From NCBI RefSeq assembly GCF_035046485.1, contig NC_085137.1:313979164-314043163 (forward strand): DNA of 64,000 bases, read 5' to 3'. How positions within the stretch are numbered: the stretch's first letter is position 1; the number at the start of each line of letters is the position of its first letter. The translations under genes were made by a program, and so were the position numbers. This DNA comes from Aedes albopictus (lineage: Eukaryota; Arthropoda; Insecta; Diptera; Culicidae). Shown here in pieces: positions 12,612-23,734 of the stretch. The notes under the pieces are model-generated. The model searched no databases. It was not told the DNA's origin and saw only the letters and a list, made by a program, of their open reading frames with translations.

Positions 12612-13093
12612 TGTACACGGTAAAAAAAACATATTTTTTTTACTAAATGTAAAAATTGTGAAATGTTTGAAATATCATAACTTTTTTGTTTATTAGTTTA
12701 CCATCACCAAATTTTTCACCGTTTTCCCTGAAAAAATCACGTTGGTAAAAAGATAGGGTTTTGAGATATTTGAGTTTGTGTGACAAAAATGATATTTTTT
12801 TAATGCAAAAAAAAAAATTTTTTACAGTGTATATTTTCTTAGCAATCCCCATTAAGTTATCTAACTTTGCTGAAAAAATCATAACAATCGAACGAACCGT
12901 TTTTGCTGTGCAGCTTTTTGAATATTTTTCAACCATTTTCACATACACCCTTTTGAAAAGTTAGACGTGACTCTATATGAAGATTTGATATCGAAAAATG
13001 ACGTTTTAGATGAAATTGAAAAACTGTGCAAAGTTTCAGATATTTTTGAAATGGTCGCTCAGGATCGACTTGCGTGCCTCCGTGGAATCCCTC
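12612..13093. repeat. Right long inverted repeat of the Sola-like element
   Basis: This is the inverted counterpart of the left arm. Outer sequence ends GGAATCCCTC at 13093, next to the duplicated TATT. The open frames seen in both arms are accidental and not conserved between them. Confidence 0.75.
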
Positions 13094-13097
13094 TATT

Positions 13098-13226
13098 GTG
13101 AGGCAAGTACAATGATACACTATGCCCAGGGAGTCGAGAAAAGTTTCCCGACCGGAACGGGAATCGAACCCGCCGTCTCCGGATTGGTGATCCATAGCCT
13201 TAACAACTAGACTAACTTGAGACCCC
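13098..13226 (-). mobile_element. Feilai SINE, 5' tRNA-like half
   Basis: It begins GGGGTCTCAAG at 13226 on the minus strand. It has an A box (TAGTCTAGTTG) and a B box (GGTTCGATTCC), and then the family-typical CTGGGCATAGTGTATCATTG. The first 70 nt are the tRNA-related Pol III promoter. It is cut at 13098 by the Sola-like insertion and continues at 8037. Confidence 0.85.
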
Positions 13227-13247
13227 AAGCAAAAAGATGTAGATTAT

Positions 13248-13920
13248 CAATAATCAGAGTGGGTCATCGTTTATATGGAAAAATGAAAAATTCAATGGTA
13301 TCCCATCATATCAAAGTTTTTTTGATCCCATTTCAGGACCCAAATAAGTGTGCAAAATTTGGGCACAATCGGTTATGTCTACGTTTTGCGCATCGCGCTT
13401 GAAGTTTGTATGGGGTTTTACATATGAAAACACACTTTTTTGCATTTCTCTCATAACAAGCTCGAATTTTTCTAAAACCGTGTAACCGATAAAGTGAAAC
13501 CATAGCCTAGGGTGTCCTGGAAAACTTTGTCGAAGACCGCGAAGTGATCTGATGCTTATGAAAAAAGTTATAGCGTTGGCACTGCTTGGCGAAACAGCAT
13601 GATTTTGTTGCTATTGTTATTCCTTTACATGTTAAAACATAAACACATGCATGCGGTTTGTTGGTTATAACTATTTTCACAAGCATCGGATCGCTTTTAC
13701 AGCATCGGTTAAAAAGTTTCAGACAAACTTTTTCAACTTATGGCTAAAATGCAAAAAAGTATGTTTTCCCATACAAAATCCCATACAAATTTAATTTACA
13801 ATGCGCAAAGTGTAGACGCTACCGATCGTGCTCAAATTTTGCACAGATACTCAGGACCCGAAACGGAGCCAAAAAAGCTTTGATCTGAGAAAGCGGTTCC
13901 GATGACCCACACCAATAATC
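13248..13920. mobile_element. Foldback MITE A, copy 1
   Basis: A 657-bp element (13256-13912) lies between CAATAATC duplications (13248-13255, 13913-13920). Ends are AGAGTGGGTCATCG and CGATGACCCACAC. The outer arms are inverted copies over more than 100 bp, with words such as ATTTTGCACA...CAGGACCC. A second copy is at 23735-24467. The 8-9-bp duplications fit hAT- or P-like families. No ORF. Confidence 0.8.
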
Positions 13921-14767
13921 AGTCCCTGTAGCACTGAATGTCGAATCATTATGTTAAATTTTCGTTTCATTTTAACTCCACTTGCGAGTTGAAAATTTTT
14001 CAAAATTTTTGGTACGATGAAGGCAACCGAATCAAAGCAGCAGTTAGCCGAATTGTTCTTCATCACCGTTCAATTTTTACTTAATTAGGTTCACTTGTTG
14101 AACTTTTTTTTCCGTAAGACAAAGGATGCAAGCAAATGTGTGCGTGGATTTTCTGCATACGAAACATCGTATTTCACAACCTTAGAGAAAGATTTTTTCG
14201 TTGCTCTGTGATTGCGTATTATGATCTGGTGGGCAAACATATAAATTGAAGTATATTGGTCGTTATTCTAAAGCTACATCCATCTCAAAAGCTTTCTGCT
14301 CAATCGAACTTTGAATATAAGATTTGATTTGGATTGCGAAGCATTTGACCGACTTTTCGAATAAACACCTTCGATCAAAACATAATTTTTGACCATCACG
14401 TCACGTAGATGGTTTGCCAGGAACTAAATTCAGGTTGTGCCCGAAATAGGCAACGACTAGACAGAAATAGAATTCGAGGGTCAACTATTAAATCTTATTG
14501 TTTCAGGGAAATTTTAGTTCTTTTACAATATTTTTTACATGATGTGGACGTTTATTTTTGGCAGTTGAATGAAGTTTTATTTAACTATTCGCCTTCGACT
14601 TACTTGTCGCACAGACTACATTCTTACAGACTATTCAGTATCACTATACAAATACATTCAGAAAATGATCATCATTTGCTTTTCAATACAAACAGACAAT
14701 TGAACGACATTTCACAAACATTACTGAAACAAACACTGGCATTTTAGAACAAAACAATAGCAACTAA
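13921..14767. other. No gene; possible 3' UTR of the next ORF
   Basis: No domain-bearing frame. On the minus strand this lies downstream of the ORF1-like gene. AATAAA-type words occur near 14563 (minus), but no poly(A) tail marks a retroelement end. Confidence 0.4.
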
Positions 14768-15508
14768 TCATTGGACTGTTTGGATTGTAGATCGGTTTGA
14801 AGGCCTCCAAGTTGTTTTAGAAGTATTTCTAAACTCGCGACATCGTATTCCATCTGGCCAGGTTGAACTCCTCAAAGCACAACTTCGGAATTTTGCCCCA
14901 ACGGTAATTTTGTACGACACGTAGTCCAGCGTTGAAATAATCGTACCAGATCCAACTAAACATTTTATCCCGAGCACCTCCTTCGTTCCAAGTGATTCAC
15001 ACACCATTTGTACGACTTCGTTTTCGGACACATCCGTTGCTATATTTGAAACGTACAGTTCCAAAAGCGTGTCGTTAGAAGCTCGAGTCATTTGATCGGT
15101 AGCAGGAAACCTCGTTGATGACAATGGAGATTCTTCAAAGCCAGATTGCCTACGCATCGAGATTTCTTCGGTTTTCGTGGATATCGATGACATTTCAGAT
15201 ACAATCTGACTGATTCGTCCCACTTCTACTTTTAAAGCATTCACTTCCGTTTTCGTTGCGAAATCGCCAGATTTTTTGGTATTTGTCGTTTTCTTGGTCG
15301 TTTCACGCAAACGATCGTTTTCAACACGAACTCTGCAAGCATCGCACATCCAAAATATATTTTCGTGCAGACATGCACATCCTTCATCGTAAGATAATCC
15401 AACACATTTTGCGTGGAATTGAGGCAAATTCTCACAAAACACCTCGCAGCATACTACAATATCTTCGACATGGAATTCTACTTTACAAGCGGTACAACAA
15501 TTTGTCAT
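14768..15508 (-). CDS. PHD-finger ORF1-like retroelement protein
   Basis: An intact 246-residue frame. Residues 4-58 form a PHD-type zinc finger (C-x2-C, CC, then H-x2-C, and C-x2-C at CDAC). Residues 60-140 are charged and likely coiled. Residues 145-235 resemble the RRM-like ORF1 domain of mosquito non-LTR elements, with an LYVSN start and a WPDGIRCREF end. Such proteins bind RNA for the retroelement. No endonuclease or RT follows within several kb, so it is an orphan ORF1, either a 3'-deleted LINE or a retrocopy. A domesticated gene is possible but unsupported. Confidence 0.55.
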   Translation of the reverse strand: MTNCCTACKVEFHVEDIVVCCEVFCENLPQFHAKCVGLSYDEGCACLHENIFWMCDACRVRVENDRLRETTKKTTNTKKSGDFATKTEVNALKVEVGRISQIVSEMSSISTKTEEISMRRQSGFEESPLSSTRFPATDQMTRASNDTLLELYVSNIATDVSENEVVQMVCESLGTKEVLGIKCLVGSGTIISTLDYVSYKITVGAKFRSCALRSSTWPDGIRCREFRNTSKTTWRPSNRSTIQTVQ

Positions 15509-15632
15509 TCTGCGGTTTAGTGAACCCTATGTCCTCAGTAATGCTTTTTAGTTTCGACGTACAGATGGCACCACCTGCGCACAGTTGTGTTTGATGATAT
15601 TTCGTTGTGGACGTATTTGGCAAGCGGCAGCA

Positions 15633-16681
15633 ATGGAGGCGTTCGTGTTTATAACTCGATTTATATCAGGTGAGAATGTCGTTCTGTGGGAAACAAAACC
15701 AGAGAATACCCAAGAAACAGAACTAGCTGAACAACAGTTTCTTAAGCTAAATTTTGCTAAAGAGCTGTTTGTTCCTTACTTGTACAGCAAAAATGTTTGT
15801 CGGGTACCTACTAGTATGGGACACGCTTGTATGAAAAAAAAACAAATCCTCGCTCCAGTTGACTTTTTCGATCCCATTTAGGTCCCATATGAACTGTTCA
15901 AAATTTCAGCTCAATCGGTGAAACTATAATTTAGCGCATGCGATTCAAAGTTTTCATAGGATTTACTATGGGAAAAGTTACATTTTCAGATAAAAAATCC
16001 CAGAGATCGCCCCTTGTCTCCTTAATTCAAATCGATCAACGCTTCTTGTAGAAAAATCATTTATGAAACTTTCCTTCGAAGACCGGAAAACGATTGGATG
16101 CTTGTGGAAAAAGTTATTGATTTATTACCAATTAGTGATCCAACGAACGGCTTTTTGTTTTATTTTATCAGCAGCACTGCTGCTGCCGTTATTGCATAGG
16201 GTGGCGGGATGTATCACCTCCCCCAGAACAGCAGCAGCCAAGGCAGCAGCTACAGTGCTGCTAATAAAACAAACCAAAAAGCCGTTCGTTGCATCACTAA
16301 TCGGTAATAAATCAATAACTTTTTCCACAAGCATCCAATCGTTTTGTTGTCTTCGAAGGAAAGTTTCATAAATGAGTTTTCCATAAGAAGCGTTGATCGA
16401 TTTGAATTAAGAAGACAAAGGGCGAACTCTAGGATTTTTTATCTGAAAGTGTAACTTTTCCCATAGTAAATCCTATGAAAACTTTGAACCGCTTGCGCTA
16501 AATTATAGTTTCGCCGATTGCGCTGAAATTTTGCATAGTTCATATGGGACCTAAATGCAATCGATAAAGTCGAGTGGAGCGAGAATTTGATGTTTGTCCC
16601 ATACTAATACCCACACGTTCGTTGAGATCACAACTGATTTTCAGTTCTGTTGAATGTGCATCACAAACCGGAATAGCATAA
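15633..16681 (+). pseudogene. Small ORF of unknown function split by a MITE
   Basis: ATG at 15633 opens a frame rich in Glu, Leu and Phe that runs to 15811. It is then broken by MITE B. Beyond the MITE and its duplication, 16615-16681 continues the same frame to TAA, giving 81 residues in all. No family is recognised. A GTGAGA at 15670 could be a splice donor. The unbroken frame over the excised junction is suggestive, but chance is possible at this length. Confidence 0.3.
15804..16614. mobile_element. Foldback MITE B, copy 1
   Basis: A 795-bp element (15812-16606) starts TAGTATGGGACA and ends TGTCCCATACTA. It is flanked by an imperfect 8-bp repeat (GTACCTAC / ATACCCAC). The two halves are near-perfect inverted copies, centred near 16205 with CAGCAGCA/TGCTGCTG words. 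It would fold into a hairpin of some 380 bp per arm. No ORF. A truncated copy ends the window at 63823. Confidence 0.85.
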
Positions 16682-16967
16682 AGCAGCTCCGAAGCGGTAC
16701 AAAAACTCACAAAATCATCGATGCAAACGGGCAGCAATTCAGACAATACCAACACGACACGACTGTGTTTCTGTTATCTGAAAAAAAAATTAGTAATTGA
16801 AACCAAATTGGCTATGAGGCATTTGGCGAGGTGCAAGAAAAAACTCGATCATTATTGGTCGGTGTTTAGCTGGACGGAAATTAGATAAAAAACACATAGT
16901 TTGATGGTTGTAACAAACATTGCATCAATCGGAGCGAGTTGTTCGTTGGCCACATGATGTTTTAAAC
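16682..16967. other. No gene seen
   Basis: Unique DNA between MITE B and the hAT-ended element. It ends in TTTTAAAC (16960-16967), the left target duplication of that element. Confidence 0.5.
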
Positions 16968-17479
16968 CAGAGGTTCCCAAACTTTTTGCTACCGCGGCGC
17001 CTTTTGAAGTTTTCCAGAATGTCGCGGCGCACCAACAATTGTTTACACAGAATCTAAATGATTTTAACACTTTCAGCTCACAATTTCAAATCAAAATCAT
17101 AAAAAAGCTTATGTCAGGTTCCCTAATAATCAAAGAAATAGATCTTAAAATGATTTTTAAAGAAAAATTGCTTGGTGGTCTATAGAACTTTACGAAAAAT
17201 TTCAATTTTTGGAGGGTTGCAACGCAGTGCTTTTGAATTTGTTAAATTAAGTATGTAATTTACCAATTTTCCGAAAAAAATAAACAAAAAAATTGATTGT
17301 TTAGAACCAGACAGGACAGCTGACAGAGACGGTAAGAGGTCATTTTTTGTATTCGTGCAAGAGAGACACTACTCAAACAAAGGAGTGCACGAAATCGATG
17401 TTAAAATTATCGCAGATTTTTTTTACGATAAGCAGATGAACCAGCCTAGAACTGAAAATTTTAATAAAAACCCGGATTA

Positions 17480-20050
17480 ATCCACCTAGTGGTGATAGTG
17501 CCTTTCTCGTCGAATATGTACTCATGATCTTTCCGTCGACGTAAGCATCCTGAATCCTGTGGATACTTTATTTATAAAAGCAAGAATTTTATCCAAGCCA
17601 CCATCGAGTTGAGAAACTTACTGATGGCACATATTTCCGGTGTTATGTTCAATTGATAGGCAGAGCTGAAAAATATTAGACCTCTTAGTTGACTGCGTGA
17701 CCACCTTTACTATTACTGGAGACCCATCAATACGAAGACTATAATAACAAGCTTAAAAATATATTTTATTTCACAATCAAAAATCACTTTACAGTCTTTG
17801 ATAAACTTTTTCCTGTACACTTCAGGCTATATTTTATTATCATTGGTTACTAGATTCAAAAAAATTGACCAAAAAATGAAGGCAAGTGAAATTTTTCGTA
17901 CTGAATCGAATTCAAATTAGAACCATATCACAGAGCGCGAGGAGAAATCAGTCGGATCAAAACTTTGCGCAGCAATTTTAGACGCAAAAGGGGATTGAAA
18001 AACTTTGCTCGAGGTTGATGCGATTAAATTTCAATTTTCTCATGCAACCCTCATTCTACTGTATATTTACACCTCAGGAATATGGGAAGGTGTGATTTGA
18101 TGAGCCTGCATCAGTTTTGTCAAGATTTTGCTCTCTTACACATATTTATCGCTTGCATCGATTATTTTAACTGTTTTTACCACTTCCTGTGAGATACCCG
18201 GAACCGGTTCCAAGACTGTACCTATTGTCTCAAATATGGTCTGAGACTAGTTTCTTGCCAACTGTTCAACAGGTTTTCTAAAAAGCCGAAAATTGATGTA
18301 CATGCATGGATTTGATTCATTTTACATTTTGGTCATTCTGGCGGGACGTACAAAACGGCTTCTACCGGTAGTCTCTAATGTGATCTGAGTCTATTTTTTC
18401 GTAAACCGTTCATCAGGTTATCGAAAAAGCCGTGGTTTGATATGTCGCATGCATGGGTTTGGCTCCTATATGCATTTGACTACTTCCAGCAAGACACCCG
18501 GAACCGGTTCCGGAATACTACTGGATATCTCAAATATGGTCTGAAACCATTTTCTTGCTAACCGTTCATCAGGTTATATAAAGAGCCGCGATTTGATGTG
18601 TTGCATGCATGGATTTGGTTCACTTTTACATTTGACCACTTCCGGCGGGACATCCGGAACTGGTTCTAGAGCACTACCGGTAGTCTCTGCTGTGATCTTA
18701 GGCTATTTTCTTGCTTACTGTTCACCAGGTTATTGAAAAAGCCGCTATTTGATGTGTCGCATGCATGGATTTGGTCAAGGGTTTGATCACTGTTATATTT
18801 GACCACTTCTGGCGGGGCATCCGGAACCGGTTCCGGAACACTACCGGTAGTTTCTGCTGTGATTAAACGCTATTTTCCTGCTTACCGTTCTTCAGGTTAT
18901 CGAAAAAGCTACTATTTAATGTGTCGTACATTTGACCACTTCCGGCGGGAACCGGTTCCGGAATACTACTGGTTTTCTTAAATACAGTCTGATTCCATTT
19001 AATTGCTAACCGTTCACCAGGTTATCGAAAAAGCCGCTATTTGATGTGTCGCATGCATGGGTTTGGTTCTCTTTTATATTTGACCACTTCCGGCGGGACA
19101 TCCGAAGCCGATTCCGGAACACTACCGGTAGTCTCTGCTGTGATCTAAAGCTATTTTCCTGCTTACCGTTCTTCAGGTTATCAAAAAAGCTGCTATTTCA
19201 TGTGGCGCATGCATGGGTTTGGTTCTCATCTACATTTGACCACTTCCGGCAGGACACACGGAACCGGTTCTGGAATACTACTGGTCTTCCTAAATATAGT
19301 CTGATTACATTTTATTGCTAACCGTTCATCAGGTTATCTATAGAGACGCGATTTGATGTGTCGCATGCATGGGTTTGGTTCAATTATATATATGGCCACC
19401 TCCGGCGGGGCACCCGGGACCGGTTCCGGTACACTACCGGTATTCTTTGCTGGGTCAAAGGCTATTTTCCTGCTCACTGTTCATAAGGTTATCGAAAATA
19501 CCGCTATTTGATGTGTCGCATGCATGGATTTGTCTCACTTTTATATTTTGCCACTTCCGGCGGGACATCTGGAACCGATTCCGGAATACCACTAGTTCAG
19601 ATATGGACTGAGAGTATTTTCCTGCTTACCGTTCGTCAGGTTATCGAAATAGCTGTGGTCTGATATGTCGCATGCATGGTTTTGTAGCATTTTCATATCT
19701 GGCCCCTCCCTGGGGTACCGATCAGGAACACCTAAATGGCCATAACTCCGGAACGGCTGAACCGATCCGAACCATTTTCAATAGGAAACAATGGGACCAG
19801 ATTCTGCGTCGAATGAACCGTCGATCATTAAAATCGGTTGAGGTTTACTGCCAAAAAGTGATGTGAGTTTATTTTGTACACACACATACTCACACACACA
19901 CATACATACACACACACAGACATCACCTCAATTCGTCGAGCTGAGTTGATTGGTATATGTGACTCGACCCTCCGGGCCTTCTATCAAAAAGTCATTTTTG
20001 GAGTGAACATATAGCCTTTCCAGTACACTTAGTGTACGAGAAAGGCAAAA
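17480..20050. mobile_element. Non-autonomous element with CCTTTCTCGT ends
   Basis: The left boundary reads CACCTAGTGGTGATAGTGCC followed by TTTCTCGT. The right reads GTACACTTAGTGTACGAG followed by AAAGGC, so TGCCTTTCTCGT is shared in inverted form. Each end has its own short hairpin. The middle is an approximately 155-bp tandem array. Then come a unique tail and a (CA)n microsatellite at 19879-19920. The right terminal piece is familiar from many mosquito loci, but I cannot name its family. Exact ends and target duplication are uncertain. Confidence 0.6.
18140..19700 (+). repeat. Tandem array, about 10 units of 155 bp
   Basis: Units are marked by GTGTCGCATGCATGG (near 18446, 18602, 18760, 19049, 19200, 19359, 19513 and 19667). 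They also contain GGAACCGGTTCC palindromes, CACTACCGGTAGTCT and GTTCATCAGGTTATCGAAAA. The first units are more diverged, and one near 18918 has lost part of the unit. The short open frames along it are a by-product of the repeat. Confidence 0.9.
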
Positions 20051-21242
20051 AGACAAAAAATATGGAAAAAAGTTATGTGAGAAAAAATGTCGTCCCGAAA
20101 CGTTTGAGACAGCATGAAGAACGGTAGATTGACAGTAATTATTCCGGAAAGAACGGCGAAAAAGTCCCTTGAAATACTTACTTTGAACTACAAGCTTATG
20201 AAAAAATCGAAAATCAAGCAGAACCACAAAAAGTCCAAATAACAATTTCAGAGTCTTAACGACCTTTTTCAAAACTCCGGAAACTTAAAAATTTGAAACA
20301 AATCTACAAGTGTCATGAGGATATCTGAAATTTCGGAAAACATTCAAAGATTTTGGAATATTTACTTTTTGATTGATAACACTAGTTTACAGCATTTTTG
20401 AACTCGGTAAGCTGATGATCATTTTTGGTGTAGAATCATGCCCTGAGTTCGAAAACGCGGAAGAAAAAAATTACAGTAGAGCGGAAATTTTTTCGACTTT
20501 CCATACAAGGTTGATGATTTGAAAACGATTTATGTTCTATTTTTAAGCAATGTCGCTCACTTCACACATATCATTCTCCGTAATCAATGCTTCGATTGAG
20601 CTGAAATTTTTACTGTAACTTGCCTACATATGATATGCCAAATGAACGTCGAGAAAGAATTTTTAAGTTGTTTTTTTCTTATTGAAAAAAATACATTTCT
20701 TCAAAAATTTTTGGGAATTTTGCTAAATTTTAAGAAGAACGTCCTTAAAACTCGCCAATATCTTGAATTTCATCAATCTGACGCAAAACCTGTTTTCAGA
20801 TGATCGGATGGTATTGTATTCAGCTTTTAATTTATGGAAAAAGATTTAAAATTGGTTGAACAAAACGCAATATGCTTGAATTTTAGTAAATCACATATTT
20901 TGAAAAGTTGCAAAACTCGATAATGAGCTAAAACTCAAAAACTGTTCTACTTAAAATTTTTTGAAGGTCGGTTTCGAAATCAGTGCTAAATTGTGCTTCA
21001 AAAATTTTGGTCGTTGACAGAAGTTCACGACTTTCGTTTTATTTTGTAAACTTGTGTAATTTGGAAGAGGGAAAACTCCTTTGAATGACTTTCTCTCGAA
21101 GTTTACCTCGAAAAGGCAAGACTTTGGCATAGAATACAAAAACGGCTGTGAGGCGACACTAGTTTTACTGAACAAAACACAAACAACAAAAAAGTTGTTC
21201 CAGCTTGAATAGTAAAAGTTTGTTCTTTATATTTTGGCTCAA

Positions 21243-22156
21243 TAGGGTAAAAAATATAATTTGGACATGTATATAATTTGGACATGCACGGCGATGTATG
21301 CCTTGTTCCGGAGAGCTAATAAAAGTAGATACTTCTCAATATCGATTATTGGATCAAATAGACCCTATTCTGATGACTTACGTTGAAAATACGCTTAACA
21401 ATTAAGAATTTACTTCAAAATTATCGAAAATGTAAATTATTTCACTAAAACCCCTCAAATGCACAGGTATGCAAGACGACATACACTTCACAGTCACATA
21501 CAATATTCACCCCCAAATCGTTGAATTAATAATTGTAAGAAATTTGAATGCCTTATCACAACGAAAAATGTTCAATAAAGATGCATTAAGCAGCCAATCT
21601 CTTAACATTCATCTAGAACGCTTAAAATAGGTGGTGTCCAAAATACATTACTGGTTTTCTACTGCAAATATATTTTGGTCATCTAACGAACTACATGGGG
21701 ATGCACTGCGATTGCATACTTGGAGGCGTATTCTGTGGGTCTGGCGATATTTCCTCGATTTTAACAAAAACAGTAATAGTTATCAAAATAGATGCCTGTT
21801 AAGCGGAGAAATTTGATTATTTGAAAGAAAATAATTGTTAATTTATGCTACTTCCATGATTTAGCAGTATTCATGGCTAAACATTCAGATAACTGCCCTG
21901 TCCAAATTATATATACCTGAGGGTGTCCAAAACATATATTCGGTGTCCAAAATGCGATTCTAACAGGCGATTGGAAATTGTGATTTTCTCAGCTTAAAAT
22001 GCTTTCGTTAAGGTTTTTGTCACCTGGAACGCAAAGTACATTCATATTATAAGCGTATTAGTAACTTTGCAAAATAATCAATTGCTTTCTAAGGAAGCTA
22101 GGGGACGATTTTTCCAACGTTGTCCTCAGCCTGTCCAAAATACATGAATTACCCTA
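21243..22156. mobile_element. TA-target MITE nested in the hAT element
   Basis: A 910-bp element (21245-22154) lies between TA repeats. Ends are GGGTAAAAAATATAATTTGG and, inverted, GGGTAATTCATGTATTTTGG. TGTCCAAA words recur near the right end (21899, 21928, 21942, 22132). No ORF. Confidence 0.75.
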
Positions 22157-22233
22157 GCCTGCGGCGCACCTGAGAAATGTTCACGGCGCACCAGGGCGCC
22201 GCGGCGCACAGTTTGGGAAGCACTGTTTTAAAC

Positions 22234-22689
22234 AATCGCTTGACTAGTGCATTCTAGTTCATCGATGTGCAGCACATTAACCGTTATGTGTCCGACAAAC
22301 TTTTTGCTTTTTTCTACACCGTGCTTTTTAAATGGGTGCTGGGTACCCGGGTACCCTGTTGGCCACATAAGGGTGAAATTACCATTAGAAGACGGTGTCC
22401 ACAAATCATTGAGCTGTCGAAACAAGGATCTAGATATCACCTTTTGGAATCTTATGCACGACACACGCTATGTCTGAACCACCAGATTATAAAAAAATAA
22501 TGTACATCGGATTTTTTTCCACCAATCATCAGCATTCAAGCTTTTTTTTTTTTTTTCATTTGCAGAAGGTTTTAAAATATTCCAGCGGTGAAAATTTTTC
22601 CATACATAGAAGAGAAATTGACCAAAAACTCGGCCAAAAATGATTTGAAAGTTTCATGCAAATTTGTATTAAAAACAGCTAAAAAGATG
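22234..22689. other. No gene seen
   Basis: This DNA was contiguous with 16615-16959 before the hAT insertion. Overlapping frames on both strands share no domain. A poly-T stretch sits at 22541-22556. Confidence 0.5.
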
Positions 22690-23420
22690 AACTCGAACTC
22701 GTGGTCTGAATCTGGTCACAATTATCCTCGGTTCCCACTTCATGAGCACAGCGTGGGCGTGTGCGCTGAGCAGGAAACCAATTCCACGGTGGCGAGGAGC
22801 GTGTTCACCTCGAAGACCAGAGTATAGCAGAATTTGACCCGACGCCAATCTGTGTTCTCCAAAGTTCGGCCAACAGACTTCGCTCAGTCCTAGGATCTCA
22901 AGCTTCATACGGCATGCCTCATTGGCTAGTTGTGCCAGTTTACCCTGTTGGGCTGGGGTTAATACATTCCAAGTTCCAATTCTTGTCCGTTGTTTCGCGC
23001 TAAAAGTCGTTGCCGTTGTATCAGTTCGTAGTCTTTCATTTTCGGTTTCTGTAACGGTTTTTGGGTTTCGGGAGCAGCAGGCTGTTGGCCTAAGGTCCCC
23101 TATCCGCCGTGGTGGGGCTGCCACCTTAGGTATAGCTTCTGGTGGAGGAGCATTTCATACTCAGCCGCTGGATGCCAGAACAGACCCTGTTTGAGCCGTA
23201 CCTCCTTGGTGAACAGTCGCTCGAGACGTACCTCCTCAATCTAGCTGAAGTCAGAAGGACAAATGTGCCCAGGCTGCACTACCAGCTAAGCACACAACTC
23301 TTAGCTGGCGGTCTTTGTCATCGCTTGACCCGTGGAAGCATGAGGTAGGAACTTGTGAGGACCAGCGCTATGTTGGACGCTCTCCTTTTCGACACACTGT
23401 TTAGCAGCCCGTCAAGAGAG
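22690..23420 (-). pseudogene. RTE-type LINE, 5' fragment (endonuclease start)
   Basis: The minus-strand frame from about 23124 gives a short leader and then the start of an apurinic-type endonuclease: RIGTWNVLTPAQQGK (catalytic N), LGLSEVCW (catalytic E) and GIGFLLS. It stops matching at about 22690, after RFRPRVR, so the rest of the endonuclease and all of the RT are absent. Upstream to about 23420 is likely 5' UTR. Loss of the 3' side is unlike normal 5' truncation and implies a later deletion. Confidence 0.75.
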
Positions 23421-23734
23421 TTGATGGCAAGATAATTGAAAACTCATGCATGTTTTCAAGTTGGGCGCCGGTGTTGTGTTTGTGTGCGTTGGGTAGATTG
23501 AAAAATAAAACCGTTCCTATCCGCAGTACTCAGGTTTGTCATGCAGGCAAATCAACGGATTTTTTTTTATTTTCCTATGAAAATTGGCAACTTCCGTTTA
23601 TTCGTGCTTGCATTTAAGGTTTTCTGGTGAGCCATGTAGCAGAGAGATAGAGAAACACATGGAGGTGCATGGTTGTTGGTGCCTATGTTATCCAATGTCC
23701 ATGATAAGTGGCATCTTACCCTATGGCAGATGAC
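23421..23734. other. No gene seen
   Basis: Short non-coding spacer between the LINE fragment and MITE A copy 2. Confidence 0.5.

Larger units (their letters stand above)
8038..13093 (-). mobile_element. Sola-like DNA transposon inserted in Feilai
   Basis: This 5056-bp element is bounded by a 4-bp target duplication TATT. Its terminal inverted repeats begin GAGCGATTCCA (left) and, as complement, GAGGGATTCCA (right). Subterminal inverted repeats of roughly 430-500 bp follow. It carries one transposase gene on the minus strand, now split by a TA-target MITE. Sola elements are known to have 4-bp duplications and transposases of roughly this size. The protein motifs suggest the Sola2 branch, but that rests on memory of motifs rather than a search. 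The split SINE proves that it moved in as one unit. Confidence 0.7.
16968..22225. mobile_element. hAT-ended composite element, 5.26 kb
   Basis: The termini are CAGAGGTTCCCAAAC and GTTTGGGAAGCACTG, a classic hAT CAGxGxTxCCCAAAC form. They are flanked by a perfect 8-bp duplication TTTTAAAC (16960-16967, 22226-22233). GCGGCGCACC words lie near both ends. No hAT transposase is present. Inside are a 2.6-kb element with a tandem array (17480-20050) and a TA MITE (21245-22154), so the original insertion was about 1.8 kb. Confidence 0.85.

Noticed and set aside
18799..19866. Plus-strand ORFs through the 155-bp array
   Set aside because: They follow the tandem repeat, differ in frame between units and carry no domain.
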